Below, piece after piece: positions 16,260 through 24,958 of a DNA stretch of 64,000 nucleotides; positions within the stretch are counted from its first letter, which is position 1, and every line of letters starts with the position of its first letter. Under the pieces are notes generated by a model. It saw only the letters and a list, made by a program, of their open reading frames with translations, ran no database searches and had not been told where the DNA came from. The DNA is taken from contig NZ_JOEK01000017.1 in NCBI RefSeq assembly GCF_000719135.1, positions 124,001 through 188,000 of the forward strand, written 5' to 3'. The DNA is from Streptomyces avicenniae. GTDB lineage: Bacteria > Actinomycetota > Actinomycetes > Streptomycetales > Streptomycetaceae. The position numbers and the translations under genes were made by a program.

Positions 16260-17798
16260 ATGTCAACAACGCGCTACGTCAAAGTACTTGCGGCCTGCGC
16301 GGCGGCGCTCGCCGTCACCGCGTCGGCCGTCACCACCGCCACGGCCACCGCGGGCGACCGCGACCCGCTGGCCCGCTTCCACGGCCAGGACCTCGACTGG
16401 CACGCCTGCGCCCTCGGCGAGGACGACGAACTCGGCACCGCCCTGGACGCCGCGGGCGCCGACTGCGCCGACGTCACCGTGCCGCTCGACTACGCCGACC
16501 CCGACGGCCGTACCCTCACCGTCGCCCTCTCCCGGCTGAAGGCCACCGACACGGCCCACCGCGTCGGCCCGCTGCTGTTCAACGACGGCGGCCCGGCCGG
16601 TCCTAGCCTCCACATGCCGCTGACCAAGGCGGAGGTGCTGGGGGACGTCGCCGACCGCTTCGACCTGATCGGCATGGACCCGCGCTTCGTCGGCCGCAGC
16701 ACGCCGCTCGACTGCGGCTGGGACCACGGCTCCGCCTTCATGCGCTCCGCGGGCTCCGACCTGGCGGCGTACCGCACGGAGGTCGCCGCCGCGCGCGACA
16801 TGGCCGAGCGCTGCGAGCGCGCGCACGGCGACGTCCTGCCGTACGTCACCACCCGCAACACGGCGCGCGACATGGACGTCATCCGCGCCGCGCTCGGCGC
16901 CGACACCCTCTCCTACCTGGGCTACTCCTACGGCGGCTACCTCGGCCAGGTCTACAGCCAGCTCTTCCCCGGCCGCACCGACCGCATGGTGCTCGACAGT
17001 GCCAACCCCCCGGAGCGCTACCGGCCCAACCTGCTGCGCGGCGCCGAGGCGGCCAACGACGCGGCGCTGCGCGCGTGGGCGTCCTGGACGGCCGCACGGC
17101 ACGGCACGTACGGCTTGGGCGCCACGCGCCAGCGGGTCCTCGCGACGGTGGAGCGCATCGCCGACGCCGCGGCCGAGGAGCCCCTGCGGATCGGCGACAC
17201 GTACACGCTGGACGAGCACGTCCTGCCCGCCCTCCTCGTCGGCGGCCTCGCCAGCGACCTCGACGCGCGGCGCGCCGACCTGGCCGCGACCGTACGCGTG
17301 CTGGCGCGGGCCGCGGACCGGGAGCCGGTCGAGCCGTCGGAAGCGCTCGCCGGGCAGCTGGAGTTCCTGCTGACCGGCGCGGGCTCCGGCCCGTCCAGCC
17401 GGATGGCCGCGATCCTGTGCGGCGACGTGGCGGAGCGGCAGGGCGTCGCGAGCTACTGGCGCGCGGTCGAGGCGTCGCGCGCGCGGTCCCCCCTCACCGG
17501 GCCGATGGCGGAGAACATCACGCCGTGCGAGTTCTGGGAGCGGCCCGCCGAGGCGCCGACCGTGATCGACAACGACGTGCCCGCCCTGCTCGTCTCCGCC
17601 ACCGGCGACCCGCGCACCCTCTACTCCGGCGCGCTGGCGCTGCGCGAGCAGTGGCCGAGCGCGCGGCTGCTCACCGTGACGGGCGCCCGTCAGCACGGCC
17701 TGTACGGCGAGTACGGCAACGCCTGCGTGGACGGGCGCGTCAACGCCTACCTGCGCACGGGGCGGCTCCCCGCGCACGACCCGGCCTGCCGCGCGTAG
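16260..17798 (+). CDS. Secreted S33-family alpha/beta hydrolase (tripeptidyl aminopeptidase-like)
   Basis: 512 residues from the ATG at 16260. The N-terminus is a signal peptide (R-Y-V-K then a long Ala/Val hydrophobic stretch, cleavage near A-T-A-G at 29-32). The alpha/beta hydrolase nucleophile is Ser223 in G-Y-S-Y-G-G. The acid is near S-A-T-G-D-P-R and the His near R-Q-H-G-L-Y; the oxyanion segment is N-D-G-G-P-A-G. This is the SCO/Tap-like secreted peptidase layout of Streptomyces, releasing short peptides from protein N-termini outside the cell. The sequence D-P-R-F-V-G-R-S-T-P-L is a family marker. Converges with the next gene at 10 bp spacing. Confidence 0.88.
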   Translation: MSTTRYVKVLAACAAALAVTASAVTTATATAGDRDPLARFHGQDLDWHACALGEDDELGTALDAAGADCADVTVPLDYADPDGRTLTVALSRLKATDTAHRVGPLLFNDGGPAGPSLHMPLTKAEVLGDVADRFDLIGMDPRFVGRSTPLDCGWDHGSAFMRSAGSDLAAYRTEVAAARDMAERCERAHGDVLPYVTTRNTARDMDVIRAALGADTLSYLGYSYGGYLGQVYSQLFPGRTDRMVLDSANPPERYRPNLLRGAEAANDAALRAWASWTAARHGTYGLGATRQRVLATVERIADAAAEEPLRIGDTYTLDEHVLPALLVGGLASDLDARRADLAATVRVLARAADREPVEPSEALAGQLEFLLTGAGSGPSSRMAAILCGDVAERQGVASYWRAVEASRARSPLTGPMAENITPCEFWERPAEAPTVIDNDVPALLVSATGDPRTLYSGALALREQWPSARLLTVTGARQHGLYGEYGNACVDGRVNAYLRTGRLPAHDPACRA

Positions 17799-17808
17799 CC
17801 CCGGCGGG

Positions 17809-18687
17809 TCAGGACTTCGGCCCGTCGAAGCTCGCGTAGTAGGTCGCCGCGATGTCCTCGCCGCCGTGGCCCTGTTCCGCGGCGCGGCGGAAGCGGTCGG
17901 CGCCGCCGCGCGCGAGGTCGAGCCGCACCCCGGCGGCCTCGGCGGCGGCGACGATGAGCCGGCTGTCCTTCGCGGCGGTGTCCACCTGGAAGCTGGGCGT
18001 CAGGTCGCCCGACAGCATGGCGGCCGACTTGGTCCGCAGGTAGGCGACGTCCATCGGGCCGCCGTCCACCGCGTCGAGGAAGAGGTGCGGGTCGAGGCCG
18101 AAGCCCTCGGCGAGGGTCAGCGCCTCGGCCGCGCCGTGCGTGAGGGCGAAGATCCAGCTGTTGCAGACCAGTTTGAGCCGGGACGCCGCGCCTGGCTCCG
18201 TCCCGGCCCAGACCGTACGGGCGCCCAGCACGTCGAGGACGGGGGCCAGGCGCGCGCGGACCGCCTCGGGGGCCGCGGCGAGGATGACGAGCTTCCCGTC
18301 CTCGGCGGGCTGCCGGGTGCCGAGCACCGGCGCGTCCACGAAGGTGAGGCCCTGCTCGCGGGCGAACGCGGCGAGCGGTTCGAGCCCGTCAGGGCCGGTC
18401 GTGGTGCTCTGCATCCACACCGCCCCTGACGGGAACGCCCCGGCGGCCTGCCGGACGGCGGCGAGGGTCGCGTCGCCGTCGTAGAGCATGGTGAGGACGA
18501 CGTCCGCGCCCGCGACGGCCTCGGCCGGGCTGTCGGCGACGGCGGCGCCCGCCTCGGCCAGCGGCTCGGCCTTGGCGCGGGTGCGGTTCCAGACGTGGAC
18601 GTCGTGCCCGGCGCGGCAGAGGTTGCGGGCCATCGCGGCGCCCATGATGCCGGTGCCGAGGACGCTGACGGAGAGCTGTGGTGTCAT
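17809..18687 (-). CDS. NAD(P)-dependent oxidoreductase, 3-hydroxyisobutyrate dehydrogenase family
   Basis: 292 residues. N-terminal Rossmann V-L-G-T-G-I-M-G-A-A-M-A-R-N-L, substrate loop M-Q-S-T-T-T-G-P, and the catalytic Lys in R-L-K-L-V-C-N-S-W of the C-terminal helical domain. The most likely substrates are beta-hydroxyacids such as 3-hydroxyisobutyrate, glyoxylate or succinate semialdehyde; imine reductases share this scaffold but usually replace the Lys, so this one fits a dehydrogenase. No Shine-Dalgarno is visible, but TAGCGT lies 6 bases before the ATG, suggesting a leaderless mRNA. Confidence 0.87.
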   Translation of the reverse strand: MTPQLSVSVLGTGIMGAAMARNLCRAGHDVHVWNRTRAKAEPLAEAGAAVADSPAEAVAGADVVLTMLYDGDATLAAVRQAAGAFPSGAVWMQSTTTGPDGLEPLAAFAREQGLTFVDAPVLGTRQPAEDGKLVILAAAPEAVRARLAPVLDVLGARTVWAGTEPGAASRLKLVCNSWIFALTHGAAEALTLAEGFGLDPHLFLDAVDGGPMDVAYLRTKSAAMLSGDLTPSFQVDTAAKDSRLIVAAAEAAGVRLDLARGGADRFRRAAEQGHGGEDIAATYYASFDGPKS

Positions 18688-18704
18688 GGCCGCACGCTAG
18701 AGGC

Positions 18705-19199
18705 TCAGACCACCTGGTGCAGCCAGCGGACCGGCGCGCCCTCACCGGCGTGCCGGAACGGCTCCAGCTCGTCGTCCCACGGCTTGCCGAGGAGGCGGGC
18801 GACCTCGGCGTGCAGGTCGCTCTCGCCGCGCGCCGAGCGGGCGGCGGCGGCCCGCAGCCGGTCCTCGGGGATCATGATGTCGCCGTGGATGCCGGTGACG
18901 GCGTGGTAGATGCCGAGCTGCGGGGTGCAGCTGTAGCGCTCGCCCTCGGCGGTCGGGCAGGGCTCGGCGGTGACCTCGAAGCGCAGCAGGTGCCAGCCGC
19001 GCAGCGCGGAGGCGAGCTTGGAGGCGGTGGCGCTCTCGCCCTGCCAGGACAGTTCGGCGCGCCACGTGCCCGGCGAGGCGGGCTGGCGCGTCCAGTCGAG
19101 CCCGACGCGGGCGCCGAGGACACCGGCGACGGCCCATTCGATGTGCGGACACAGCGCGCGGGGGGCGGAGTGCACAAACAGAACACCACGTGTCGTCAC
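18705..19199 (-). CDS. DUF3145 domain protein
   Basis: 164 residues from the GTG at 19199 with GGAGG five bases upstream; the start T-T-R-G-V-L-F-V-H-S-A-P-R-A-L-C-P-H is the family N-terminus. Further markers are W-A-V-A-G-V-L-G, H-L-L-R-F-E-V-T, Y-H-A-V-T-G-I-H-G-D-I and a C-terminal G-K-P-W-D-D-E-L-E-P-F-R. DUF3145 is an actinobacterial family of unknown function, located near the fab cluster also in S. coelicolor. Cytosolic. No reaction can be assigned. Confidence 0.93.
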   Translation of the reverse strand: MTTRGVLFVHSAPRALCPHIEWAVAGVLGARVGLDWTRQPASPGTWRAELSWQGESATASKLASALRGWHLLRFEVTAEPCPTAEGERYSCTPQLGIYHAVTGIHGDIMIPEDRLRAAAARSARGESDLHAEVARLLGKPWDDELEPFRHAGEGAPVRWLHQVV

Positions 19200-19504
19200 C
19201 GGGACCTCCACTTTCGCGTACCTGCGCCCGTCATCGCCTCACCAGCGCCGCGGCGGCCCCCGGAGCGCCCCCCGTGCTCCCGGAATACCGCGCGACCACA
19301 TCCACACCATTGCCGCTTTTATGGCTTTTTCGGTCGAAATGGACAGTCGGTGACGTGGAGTCATCTTTTACTCTTGTCCGAGACACCCGCCACGCATCGC
19401 CCAGCGCGTCCGTCACTGCAAGGACCCAAGCTACCCCCCGGCGGCACACCCGCCGCCCCGCCGTCACCGGTTCGCCGCCCTCACCACGACTCCGAGGTAC
19501 CCGT
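19200..19504. other. Divergent intergenic region, DUF3145 / SGNH genes
   Basis: 305 bp with the lowest GC of the neighbourhood around 19305-19395 (runs such as CTTTTATGGCTTTTTCGG). It must contain promoters for both flanking genes. On the minus strand TTTCGA followed by CATAAA is a weak promoter candidate for DUF3145. No gene, palindrome or RNA was recognised. Confidence 0.4.
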
Positions 19505-20389
19505 ATGCAGGTCAGCCGCCGCCCGCACGCCGTCACCCTGGCCGTCGTCGCGGCCCTGACGCTGGCCGCCTGCACGGCCTCGGGCGAGGGGACGCCCTCG
19601 GGCGGACGGTCGCCCGACGAGGCCGCCAGGCAGGGCCCCGTGTGGGACACGCGCCCGGACTCGGTGGCCGCCGTGGGCGACTCGATCACCCGCGCGTTCG
19701 ACGCCTGCACCGTCCTGTCCGACTGCCCCGAGGTGTCCTGGGCGACCGGCACCGACGCAGGGGTCGCCAGCCTGGCGAGCCAACTGCTCGACGGCGACGA
19801 GGCCGCGCTCACCACCCGGACGTGGAACCTCGCGGAGACCGGCGCGCGGGCCGCCGACCTCCCCGCCCAGGTCCGCGAGGCGGTGGCGCACGACCCCGCG
19901 CTCGTCACCGTCCTGATCGGCGCCAACGACGCCTGCGCCGCCGACCTGGACGGCATGACGCCGACCGCCGACTTCCGGGCCGACCTGGAGCGGTCGATGG
20001 AGATCGTCAGGGAGGAGCTGCCCGACACCCAGGTGTACATGTCGAGCGTCCCCGACCTGCTGCGCCTGTGGAGCGAGGGCAACGGCTCGACGATGGCACG
20101 GGCCGTGTGGCGGCTGGCCGACATCTGCCCGTCGATGCTGGCGGCCGACGGGGAGGACGAGGTCGCGGCGACCGAGCGGCGCGACGAGGTACGGGACCGG
20201 GTGCGGGAGTACAACACGGTGCTCGAAGAGGTCTGTGCGGCCGACGACCTGTGCCGCTACGACGGGGGCGCCGTCTTCGACTACCCGTTCACGCCCGACC
20301 ACCTGAGCGACTGGGACTGGTTCCACCCCAGCCGCGAGGGGCAGTCGGAGCTGGCGGCGCTGGCCTACGCGCAGGTCACCGCCGAGTGA
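19505..20389 (+). CDS. SGNH/GDSL hydrolase lipoprotein
   Basis: 294 residues from the ATG at 19505 (GAGG 8 bases upstream). Lipobox L-A-A-C at about residues 20-23 after a short hydrophobic stretch, so it is expected to be exported and membrane-anchored. SGNH blocks: V-G-D-S-I-T (block I, Ser), the N-bearing G-A-N-D-A-C (block III), and D-W-F-H-P-S (block V with Asp and His). It probably hydrolyses ester bonds of lipids or cell-wall or secreted polymers; the substrate is unknown. A strong GC hairpin follows. Confidence 0.9.
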   Translation: MQVSRRPHAVTLAVVAALTLAACTASGEGTPSGGRSPDEAARQGPVWDTRPDSVAAVGDSITRAFDACTVLSDCPEVSWATGTDAGVASLASQLLDGDEAALTTRTWNLAETGARAADLPAQVREAVAHDPALVTVLIGANDACAADLDGMTPTADFRADLERSMEIVREELPDTQVYMSSVPDLLRLWSEGNGSTMARAVWRLADICPSMLAADGEDEVAATERRDEVRDRVREYNTVLEEVCAADDLCRYDGGAVFDYPFTPDHLSDWDWFHPSREGQSELAALAYAQVTAE

Positions 20390-20394
20390 CCCGG

Positions 20395-20415
20395 GCGGGG
20401 GCGCCGCGCCCCCGC
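20395..20415 (+). terminator. GC hairpin after SGNH gene
   Basis: GCGGGGGCGC (20395-20404), one base, GCGCCCCCGC (20406-20415): effectively an 8-bp stem with a 5-base loop, no T-run, starting 6 bases after the SGNH stop. Confidence 0.6.
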
Positions 20416-20577
20416 GGGATCACCGGAAGGGTGGACAAGGACAGCGGCGCGGGGGCGTCCCCAGGTCAGGGGGCGCCTCGGGGCGGCGGACACGGGGGCG
20501 CTACGGTCGGACCACCGCGCGTGACGTACCCCCCGTCGCCCCGCCTCCCGCGTCGTCCCCCGAAGGAGCAGCGCCCC

Positions 20578-21651
20578 ATGTCCACGACCCCCGACGGCCC
20601 CGGCAGCGCGCCACGGCGCGAGGTGTTCGGCACACTGGCCGACGGCACCGAGGTGCACCGCTGGACCCTGGAGCGCGGCGGCACGCTGCTGCGGGTGCTG
20701 AGCTACGGCGGCATCGTGCAGACGCTGGAACGCCCCGACCGCGCGGGGCAGTCGGCCAACGTGTCGCTCGGCTTCGACGACCTGGAGCCGTACACGACGG
20801 TCTCGCCCTACTTCGGCGCGCTCATCGGCCGCTACGCCAACCGGGTGGCGGGGGGCAGCTTCACGCTCGACGGCGACAAGCACCGGCTGCCGGTCAACGA
20901 CGGGCCGAACACCCTGCACGGCGGCGACGGCTTCCACCGCCGCGTCTGGGACGTCGAACCGGCCGGTGAGCACGGGCTCACGCTGCGGCTGACCAGCCAG
21001 GACGGCGACCAGGGCTTCCCCGGGACGCTGCGCGTGCGCGTCGAGTACCGGCTCGGCCCCGAGGGCGAGCTGCGCATCGACTACCGCGCCACCACCGACG
21101 CGCCGACCGTCGTCAACCTGACGAGCCATGTCTACTTCCACCTCGGCGGCGAGGGCGGCGGCAGTGTCGCCGACCACCGCCTCGGGCTGGCCGCGGCGCA
21201 CTACACGCCGGTGGACGGGACGCTGATCCCGACCGGCGAGGTCGCCCCCGTCGCGGGCACGCCGTTCGACTTCCGCCGCGCCAAGCCCCTCGGCCGCGAC
21301 CTGCGCGCGGGCCACCCCCAACTGCTGCGCGCCCAGGGCTACGACCACAACCTCGTGCTCGACAAGGGCGTCACGGCGGCGCCCGAGCACGCGGCGACGC
21401 TCTACGACCCGGGCTCGGGCCGCGTCCTGACCGTCGCCACGACGGAACCGGCCCTCCAGCTCTACAGCGGCAACTCCCTGGACGGCACGCTGACCGGCCC
21501 CTCGGGCCGCGCCTACCGGCAGGGCGACGCGCTGTGCCTGGAGACGCAGCACTTCCCCGACTCCCCGAACCACCCGGCGTTCCCGAGCACGGTGCTGCGC
21601 CCCGGCGAGACGTACTCCTCGGCGACGGTGTACGCCTTCGCCGTGCGCTGA
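20578..21651 (+). CDS. galM: Aldose 1-epimerase (mutarotase)
   Basis: 357 residues, start fixed by AAGGAG 9 bases before the ATG. GalM signatures: G-R-Y-A-N-R-V at about 83-89, N-T-L-H-G-G, the catalytic His in N-L-T-S-H-V-Y-F-H-L, and the catalytic Glu in L-E-T-Q-H-F-P-D-S-P-N-H at the C-terminal end. It interconverts alpha and beta anomers of glucose or galactose in the cytosol. Single-gene unit; no sugar operon adjoins it. Confidence 0.93.
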   Translation: MSTTPDGPGSAPRREVFGTLADGTEVHRWTLERGGTLLRVLSYGGIVQTLERPDRAGQSANVSLGFDDLEPYTTVSPYFGALIGRYANRVAGGSFTLDGDKHRLPVNDGPNTLHGGDGFHRRVWDVEPAGEHGLTLRLTSQDGDQGFPGTLRVRVEYRLGPEGELRIDYRATTDAPTVVNLTSHVYFHLGGEGGGSVADHRLGLAAAHYTPVDGTLIPTGEVAPVAGTPFDFRRAKPLGRDLRAGHPQLLRAQGYDHNLVLDKGVTAAPEHAATLYDPGSGRVLTVATTEPALQLYSGNSLDGTLTGPSGRAYRQGDALCLETQHFPDSPNHPAFPSTVLRPGETYSSATVYAFAVR

Positions 21652-21675
21652 CCCCGCGCGCCCCCGCCTCCGGCC

Positions 21676-21698
21676 TTGTTGCATAGAATGTGCAACAA
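21676..21698 (+). promoter_or_regulatory. Operator and -10 box of the tsaD-like gene
   Basis: Perfect inverted repeat TTGTTGCA (21676-21683) / TGCAACAA (21691-21698). The 7-base spacer is TAGAATG, which contains a good -10 hexamer TAGAAT (21684-21689). Transcription would start near 21696, before AGGAGG at 21711. No -35 is recognisable. A protein bound here would block the promoter directly. Confidence 0.65.
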
Positions 21699-21725
21699 CA
21701 AACAGAGCGCAGGAGGCGGGCGCGT

Positions 21726-22826
21726 ATGGGTGGCGCTGTGGTGCTCGGCATCGAGTCGTCGTGCGACGAGACGGGCGCAGGGCTGGTCAGGGACGGCCGC
21801 CTGCTCGGGCAGGCCGTCGCCAGCAGCATGGCGGAGCACGTCAGGTTCGGCGGCGTCGTCCCCGAGATCGCGGCCCGCGCGCACGTCCAGGCGATGACGC
21901 CCGTGGTGGACCGCGCCCTGGCCGACGCGGGCCTGAGCCTGCGGGACGTCGGGGCCGTCGCCGTCACGGCGGGGCCCGGCCTGGCGGGCGCGCTGCACGT
22001 CGGGGTGTCGGCGGCCAAGGCGCTGGCGTACGCGCTGGACGTGCCGCTGTACGGGGTGCACCACCTCGCCGGGCACGTGGCGGCCGACACGCTGGAGCAC
22101 GGGCCGCTGCCCGACCCGTGCGTGGTGCTGATCGTCTCGGGCGGGCACACGTCGCTGCTGCTCGTACGCGACCTGGCGCGCGACCGTATCGACCACCTCG
22201 GCGACACGCTGGACGACGCGGCGGGCGAGTGCTTCGACAAGGTGGCCCGCGTCCTCGGGCTGCCCTACCCCGGCGGACCGGCCATCGACCTGGCCGCGCG
22301 CGGCGGCGATCCGGCGGCGGTCGCGTTCCCCAGGCCACTGACGGGCGGCGGCAGCGGCGGTGGCGGCGAGGCGGCGCACACGTACGCCTTCTCCTTCTCG
22401 GGGCTGAAGACCGCCGCCGCGCGCTGGGCAGAACGGCACCACGCCACGGGCACGCCGCTCCCGCTGGCCGACGGCGCCGCCGCGATCCAGGAGGCCGTGG
22501 CCGACGTGCTGACGCGCAAGGCCGTCGCCGCCTGCCGCGCGCACGGCGTGGGGACGCTCGTCGTCGTGGGCGGTGTCGCGGCCAACTCGCGGGTGCGCGC
22601 CCTGGCCGCGGCGCGCTGCGCGGCGGCGGGGATCGCCCTGCGCGTGCCGCCGCCGTCGCTGTGCACCGACAACGGCGCGATGATCGCCGCCGTCGGCGAC
22701 CTCCTGGTACGGGCGGGGGAACCGCCCGCGCCCGACCCGCTGGCCGTCACCGTCGATCCCTCGGCGCCCCTCGAACGGGCCGCGCTCCACCCGGCCCCGG
22801 CCGCCGCCATGGGAAGGTCCGTCTGA
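21726..22826 (+). CDS. TsaD/Kae1-family tRNA threonylcarbamoyltransferase paralogue
   Basis: 366 residues from the ATG at 21726, nine bases after AGGAGG; the GTG at 21690 lies upstream of the likely transcription start. All TsaD motifs are visible: [10 protein letters not shown] at the start, metal site H-L-A-G-H near 110-114, [30 protein letters not shown] and C-T-D-N-G-A-M-I-A. TsaD with TsaB/TsaE attaches threonylcarbamoyl to A37 of ANN-decoding tRNAs. Neither partner is nearby, and in Streptomyces the housekeeping copy normally lies with tsaB/tsaE, so this is probably an extra copy. It sits directly before an alaS relic. Confidence 0.85.
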   Translation: MGGAVVLGIESSCDETGAGLVRDGRLLGQAVASSMAEHVRFGGVVPEIAARAHVQAMTPVVDRALADAGLSLRDVGAVAVTAGPGLAGALHVGVSAAKALAYALDVPLYGVHHLAGHVAADTLEHGPLPDPCVVLIVSGGHTSLLLVRDLARDRIDHLGDTLDDAAGECFDKVARVLGLPYPGGPAIDLAARGGDPAAVAFPRPLTGGGSGGGGEAAHTYAFSFSGLKTAAARWAERHHATGTPLPLADGAAAIQEAVADVLTRKAVAACRAHGVGTLVVVGGVAANSRVRALAAARCAAAGIALRVPPPSLCTDNGAMIAAVGDLLVRAGEPPAPDPLAVTVDPSAPLERAALHPAPAAAMGRSV

Positions 22827-22842
22827 CCGTGCTCACCGCGTC

Positions 22843-24421
22843 GAGGAGGTCGGGCGCACGACGCGGCACGGCTCGTTCTTCCAGATGAACGGCAACTTCT
22901 CCTTCGGCGACCGCGCACCACGCGGACGACGAGGCGGCCGAGTTGTGGCGGCGGATCGCCGGGCTGCTGCCGGAGCGGATCGTGCGCCGGGGCGACGAGG
23001 GCCACTTCTGGTCGATGGGCGTGCCGGGGCCCTGCGGCCGTGCTCCGAGCTGTAACTACGACCGGGGCCGGCGTTCGGCCCCGAGGGCGGCCCGGCCGTG
23101 GACGAGGACAGGTTCATGGAGTTCTGGAACCTCGTCTTCATGGAGTACGAGCGCGGCGAAGGCGCGGGCAGGACCGGCTTCCCGATCCTCGGCGACCTGC
23201 CACGCCGCAGCATCGACACCGGCATGGGCGCCGAACGCATGGCCATGCTGGACACGACCGTCGCCGAGGTACGGCGCGCGGGCGGCACGACGCTGCCGGG
23301 CGCGCGGGCGTTCCTGCTGCACGACACGTACGGCTTCCCCGTCGATCTCACGCTGGAGATGGCCGCGGAACAGGGCGTCGGCGGCCGAGGGGCGGAGCGT
23401 CACGGTGGTGCTCGACCGCACGCCGTTCCACGCCGAGTCGGGCGGCCAGGACAGCGACGCCGGGCGGCTCACGGCGGCGTCGGCCGAGGCCGAGGTGCTG
23501 GACGTGCAGCGCCCGCTGCCCGGCCTGGTCACCCATCAGGTGCGCGTGCTCGCCGGGGAGCTGGCGCCTGGCGACGAGGTCACGGCCGCCGTTGACCCCG
23601 AGTGGCGGCTCGGCGCGCGGCAGGCCCACTCGGGCACGCACGTCCTGCACGCCGCCGTACGCCAGGTGCTCGGCCCGGCCGCCCTCCAGCCCGGCGCGTA
23701 CAACCGGCCCGGCTACCTGCGGCTCGACCTCCCGTGGCGCGGCGCGCTGTCGGCCGCCACCAGGCAGGAGGGCGAGGTGCGGCGGATGCCGCTGGCGGAG
23801 GCGCGGCGGATCGGGGCGCTGGCGCTTTTCGGCGAGACGTACGGCGAGGACGTGCGGGTCGTGGAGATCGGCGGCGCGTGGTCGCGGGAGCTGTGCGGCG
23901 GCACGCATGTCGCGCACGCGTCGCAGATCGGCGTCGTCGCGCTGACCGGCGAGTCGTCGGTCGGGGCCGGGCTGCGGCGGCTGGAGGCGGCGACGGGCTT
24001 CGAGGGCTTCGCCTACCTCGCGCGCGCAGGTACGGGCGCCGCGCGCCGAACTGGCCGAGCGCGTCGGGGCGCTGCTCGAACGGCTGAAGGAGGCCGACCG
24101 CAGGGCCGTGCGCCTCGCCGGGCGGGCGACGGCGGCGCGGGCCCGTGAACTGGCCGCCGCCGCGCGGCCGGTGGGCGGCGTGCTGCTGGTGACGGCGGTG
24201 GAGAACGTGGGGGCGGCCGGGGCGCGCCCGCTGGCCGAGGCCGTGCTCGGGCGGCTGCCTGGGCACGAGCCCGGCGTGGTCGCGGTCGGCGCGCACGACG
24301 GGCGGCGGGCGACGGTCGTGGCGGCGGGAACGCGGGCGTGGCGCAGGGCGGCGGCCTGCCCGTGTCCGGGCTGGACGCCGCCCTCGCCTCGCTGCCTGGC
24401 CTGCTCGGCGGGCGGCGCTGA
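22843..24421 (+). pseudogene. alaS: Decayed alanyl-tRNA synthetase gene
   Basis: AlaRS similarity runs through the whole interval but changes frame at least six times. Recognisable pieces in order: [22 protein letters not shown] (from 22846, aminoacylation core; first ~70 codons absent), [10 protein letters not shown] near 23012, F-W-N-L-V-F-M near 23122, [10 protein letters not shown] near 23310, H-S-G-T-H-V-L-H near 23629 and C-G-G-T-H-V near 23895 (editing domain zinc ligands). About 525 codon equivalents remain of roughly 890. Single-base losses (near 23038 and 23068), one insertion (near 23055) and several in-block deletions are visible. It starts 17 bp after the tsaD-like stop and was probably its operon partner. 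Confidence 0.85.
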
Positions 24422-24433
24422 CCCCGGGTTGGG

Positions 24434-24958
24434 TCAGCCGTGCCCGCCGCAGCACGGATGCGGGTCGGGGATCTCGAAGGGCACGTACCGGCCGCCGCGC
24501 GCGGGCATGAGCCGCAGCAGCAGCCCGTCGCCCTCCCACTGCGGCCTGACGTGGTCGCGGGTGTCGAGGAACGCCTCGGGGTCGGGGACGCCGCCGCCCA
24601 GGACCTCGGCGCGGTCCACGGCGGTGGTCGCGTACAGGTCGGCCAGGGTGAGGCTGCCCGTCAGCGTGTCGGAGCCGGGGAAGACGACCGCCCTGCCCGC
24701 CGTGCGGCGCGCCGCGTCGGTGAGCCACGGCGCGTCGGTGACGACCGTCAGGCCCTCCTCGGCCGCCGCCCCGGCCAGACGGCCGGGGACGGCGCCGGGG
24801 AGCACCAGGGCCAGGGCGACGCCCGGGTCCGGGTCGCGCACCAGGTGCGTCGAGGCGTACGCGCCGACCGGCAGCGGGAGGTGCCCCGCCAGCCGGTGCA
24901 GCAGGTGGTCGGCCCGCTGGAGGGTGGTGATCCCGCCGGTGAGGCCGACGGCGGTCAC
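24434..24958 (-). CDS. Hypothetical protein coupled to PHP gene, Cys/His C-terminus
   Basis: 174 residues from the GTG at 24958, which overlaps the TGA of the PHP gene as GTGA; a longer ORF from 25006 is possible but lacks this coupling. Mixed alpha/beta composition without signal peptide; L-T-G-G-I-T-T-L-Q-R-A near the N-terminus and L-A-D-L-Y-A-T-T-A-V-D-R in the middle. The last six residues are C-C-G-G-H-G, a possible metal site. I recognise no family. Because it follows a His-rich metal-dependent phosphoesterase-like gene, a metal-linked role is conceivable, but that is inference. Confidence 0.6.
   Translation of the reverse strand: MTAVGLTGGITTLQRADHLLHRLAGHLPLPVGAYASTHLVRDPDPGVALALVLPGAVPGRLAGAAAEEGLTVVTDAPWLTDAARRTAGRAVVFPGSDTLTGSLTLADLYATTAVDRAEVLGGGVPDPEAFLDTRDHVRPQWEGDGLLLRLMPARGGRYVPFEIPDPHPCCGGHG

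Noticed and set aside
16263..17777. 504-residue minus-strand frame opposite the S33 hydrolase
   Set aside because: Shadow frame with no motifs; the plus strand has a complete signal peptide and catalytic triad.
22831..24148. Several ORFs over the alaS relic treated as separate small proteins
   Set aside because: Their translated pieces are collinear parts of one AlaRS interrupted by frame changes, so a pseudogene is the better reading.
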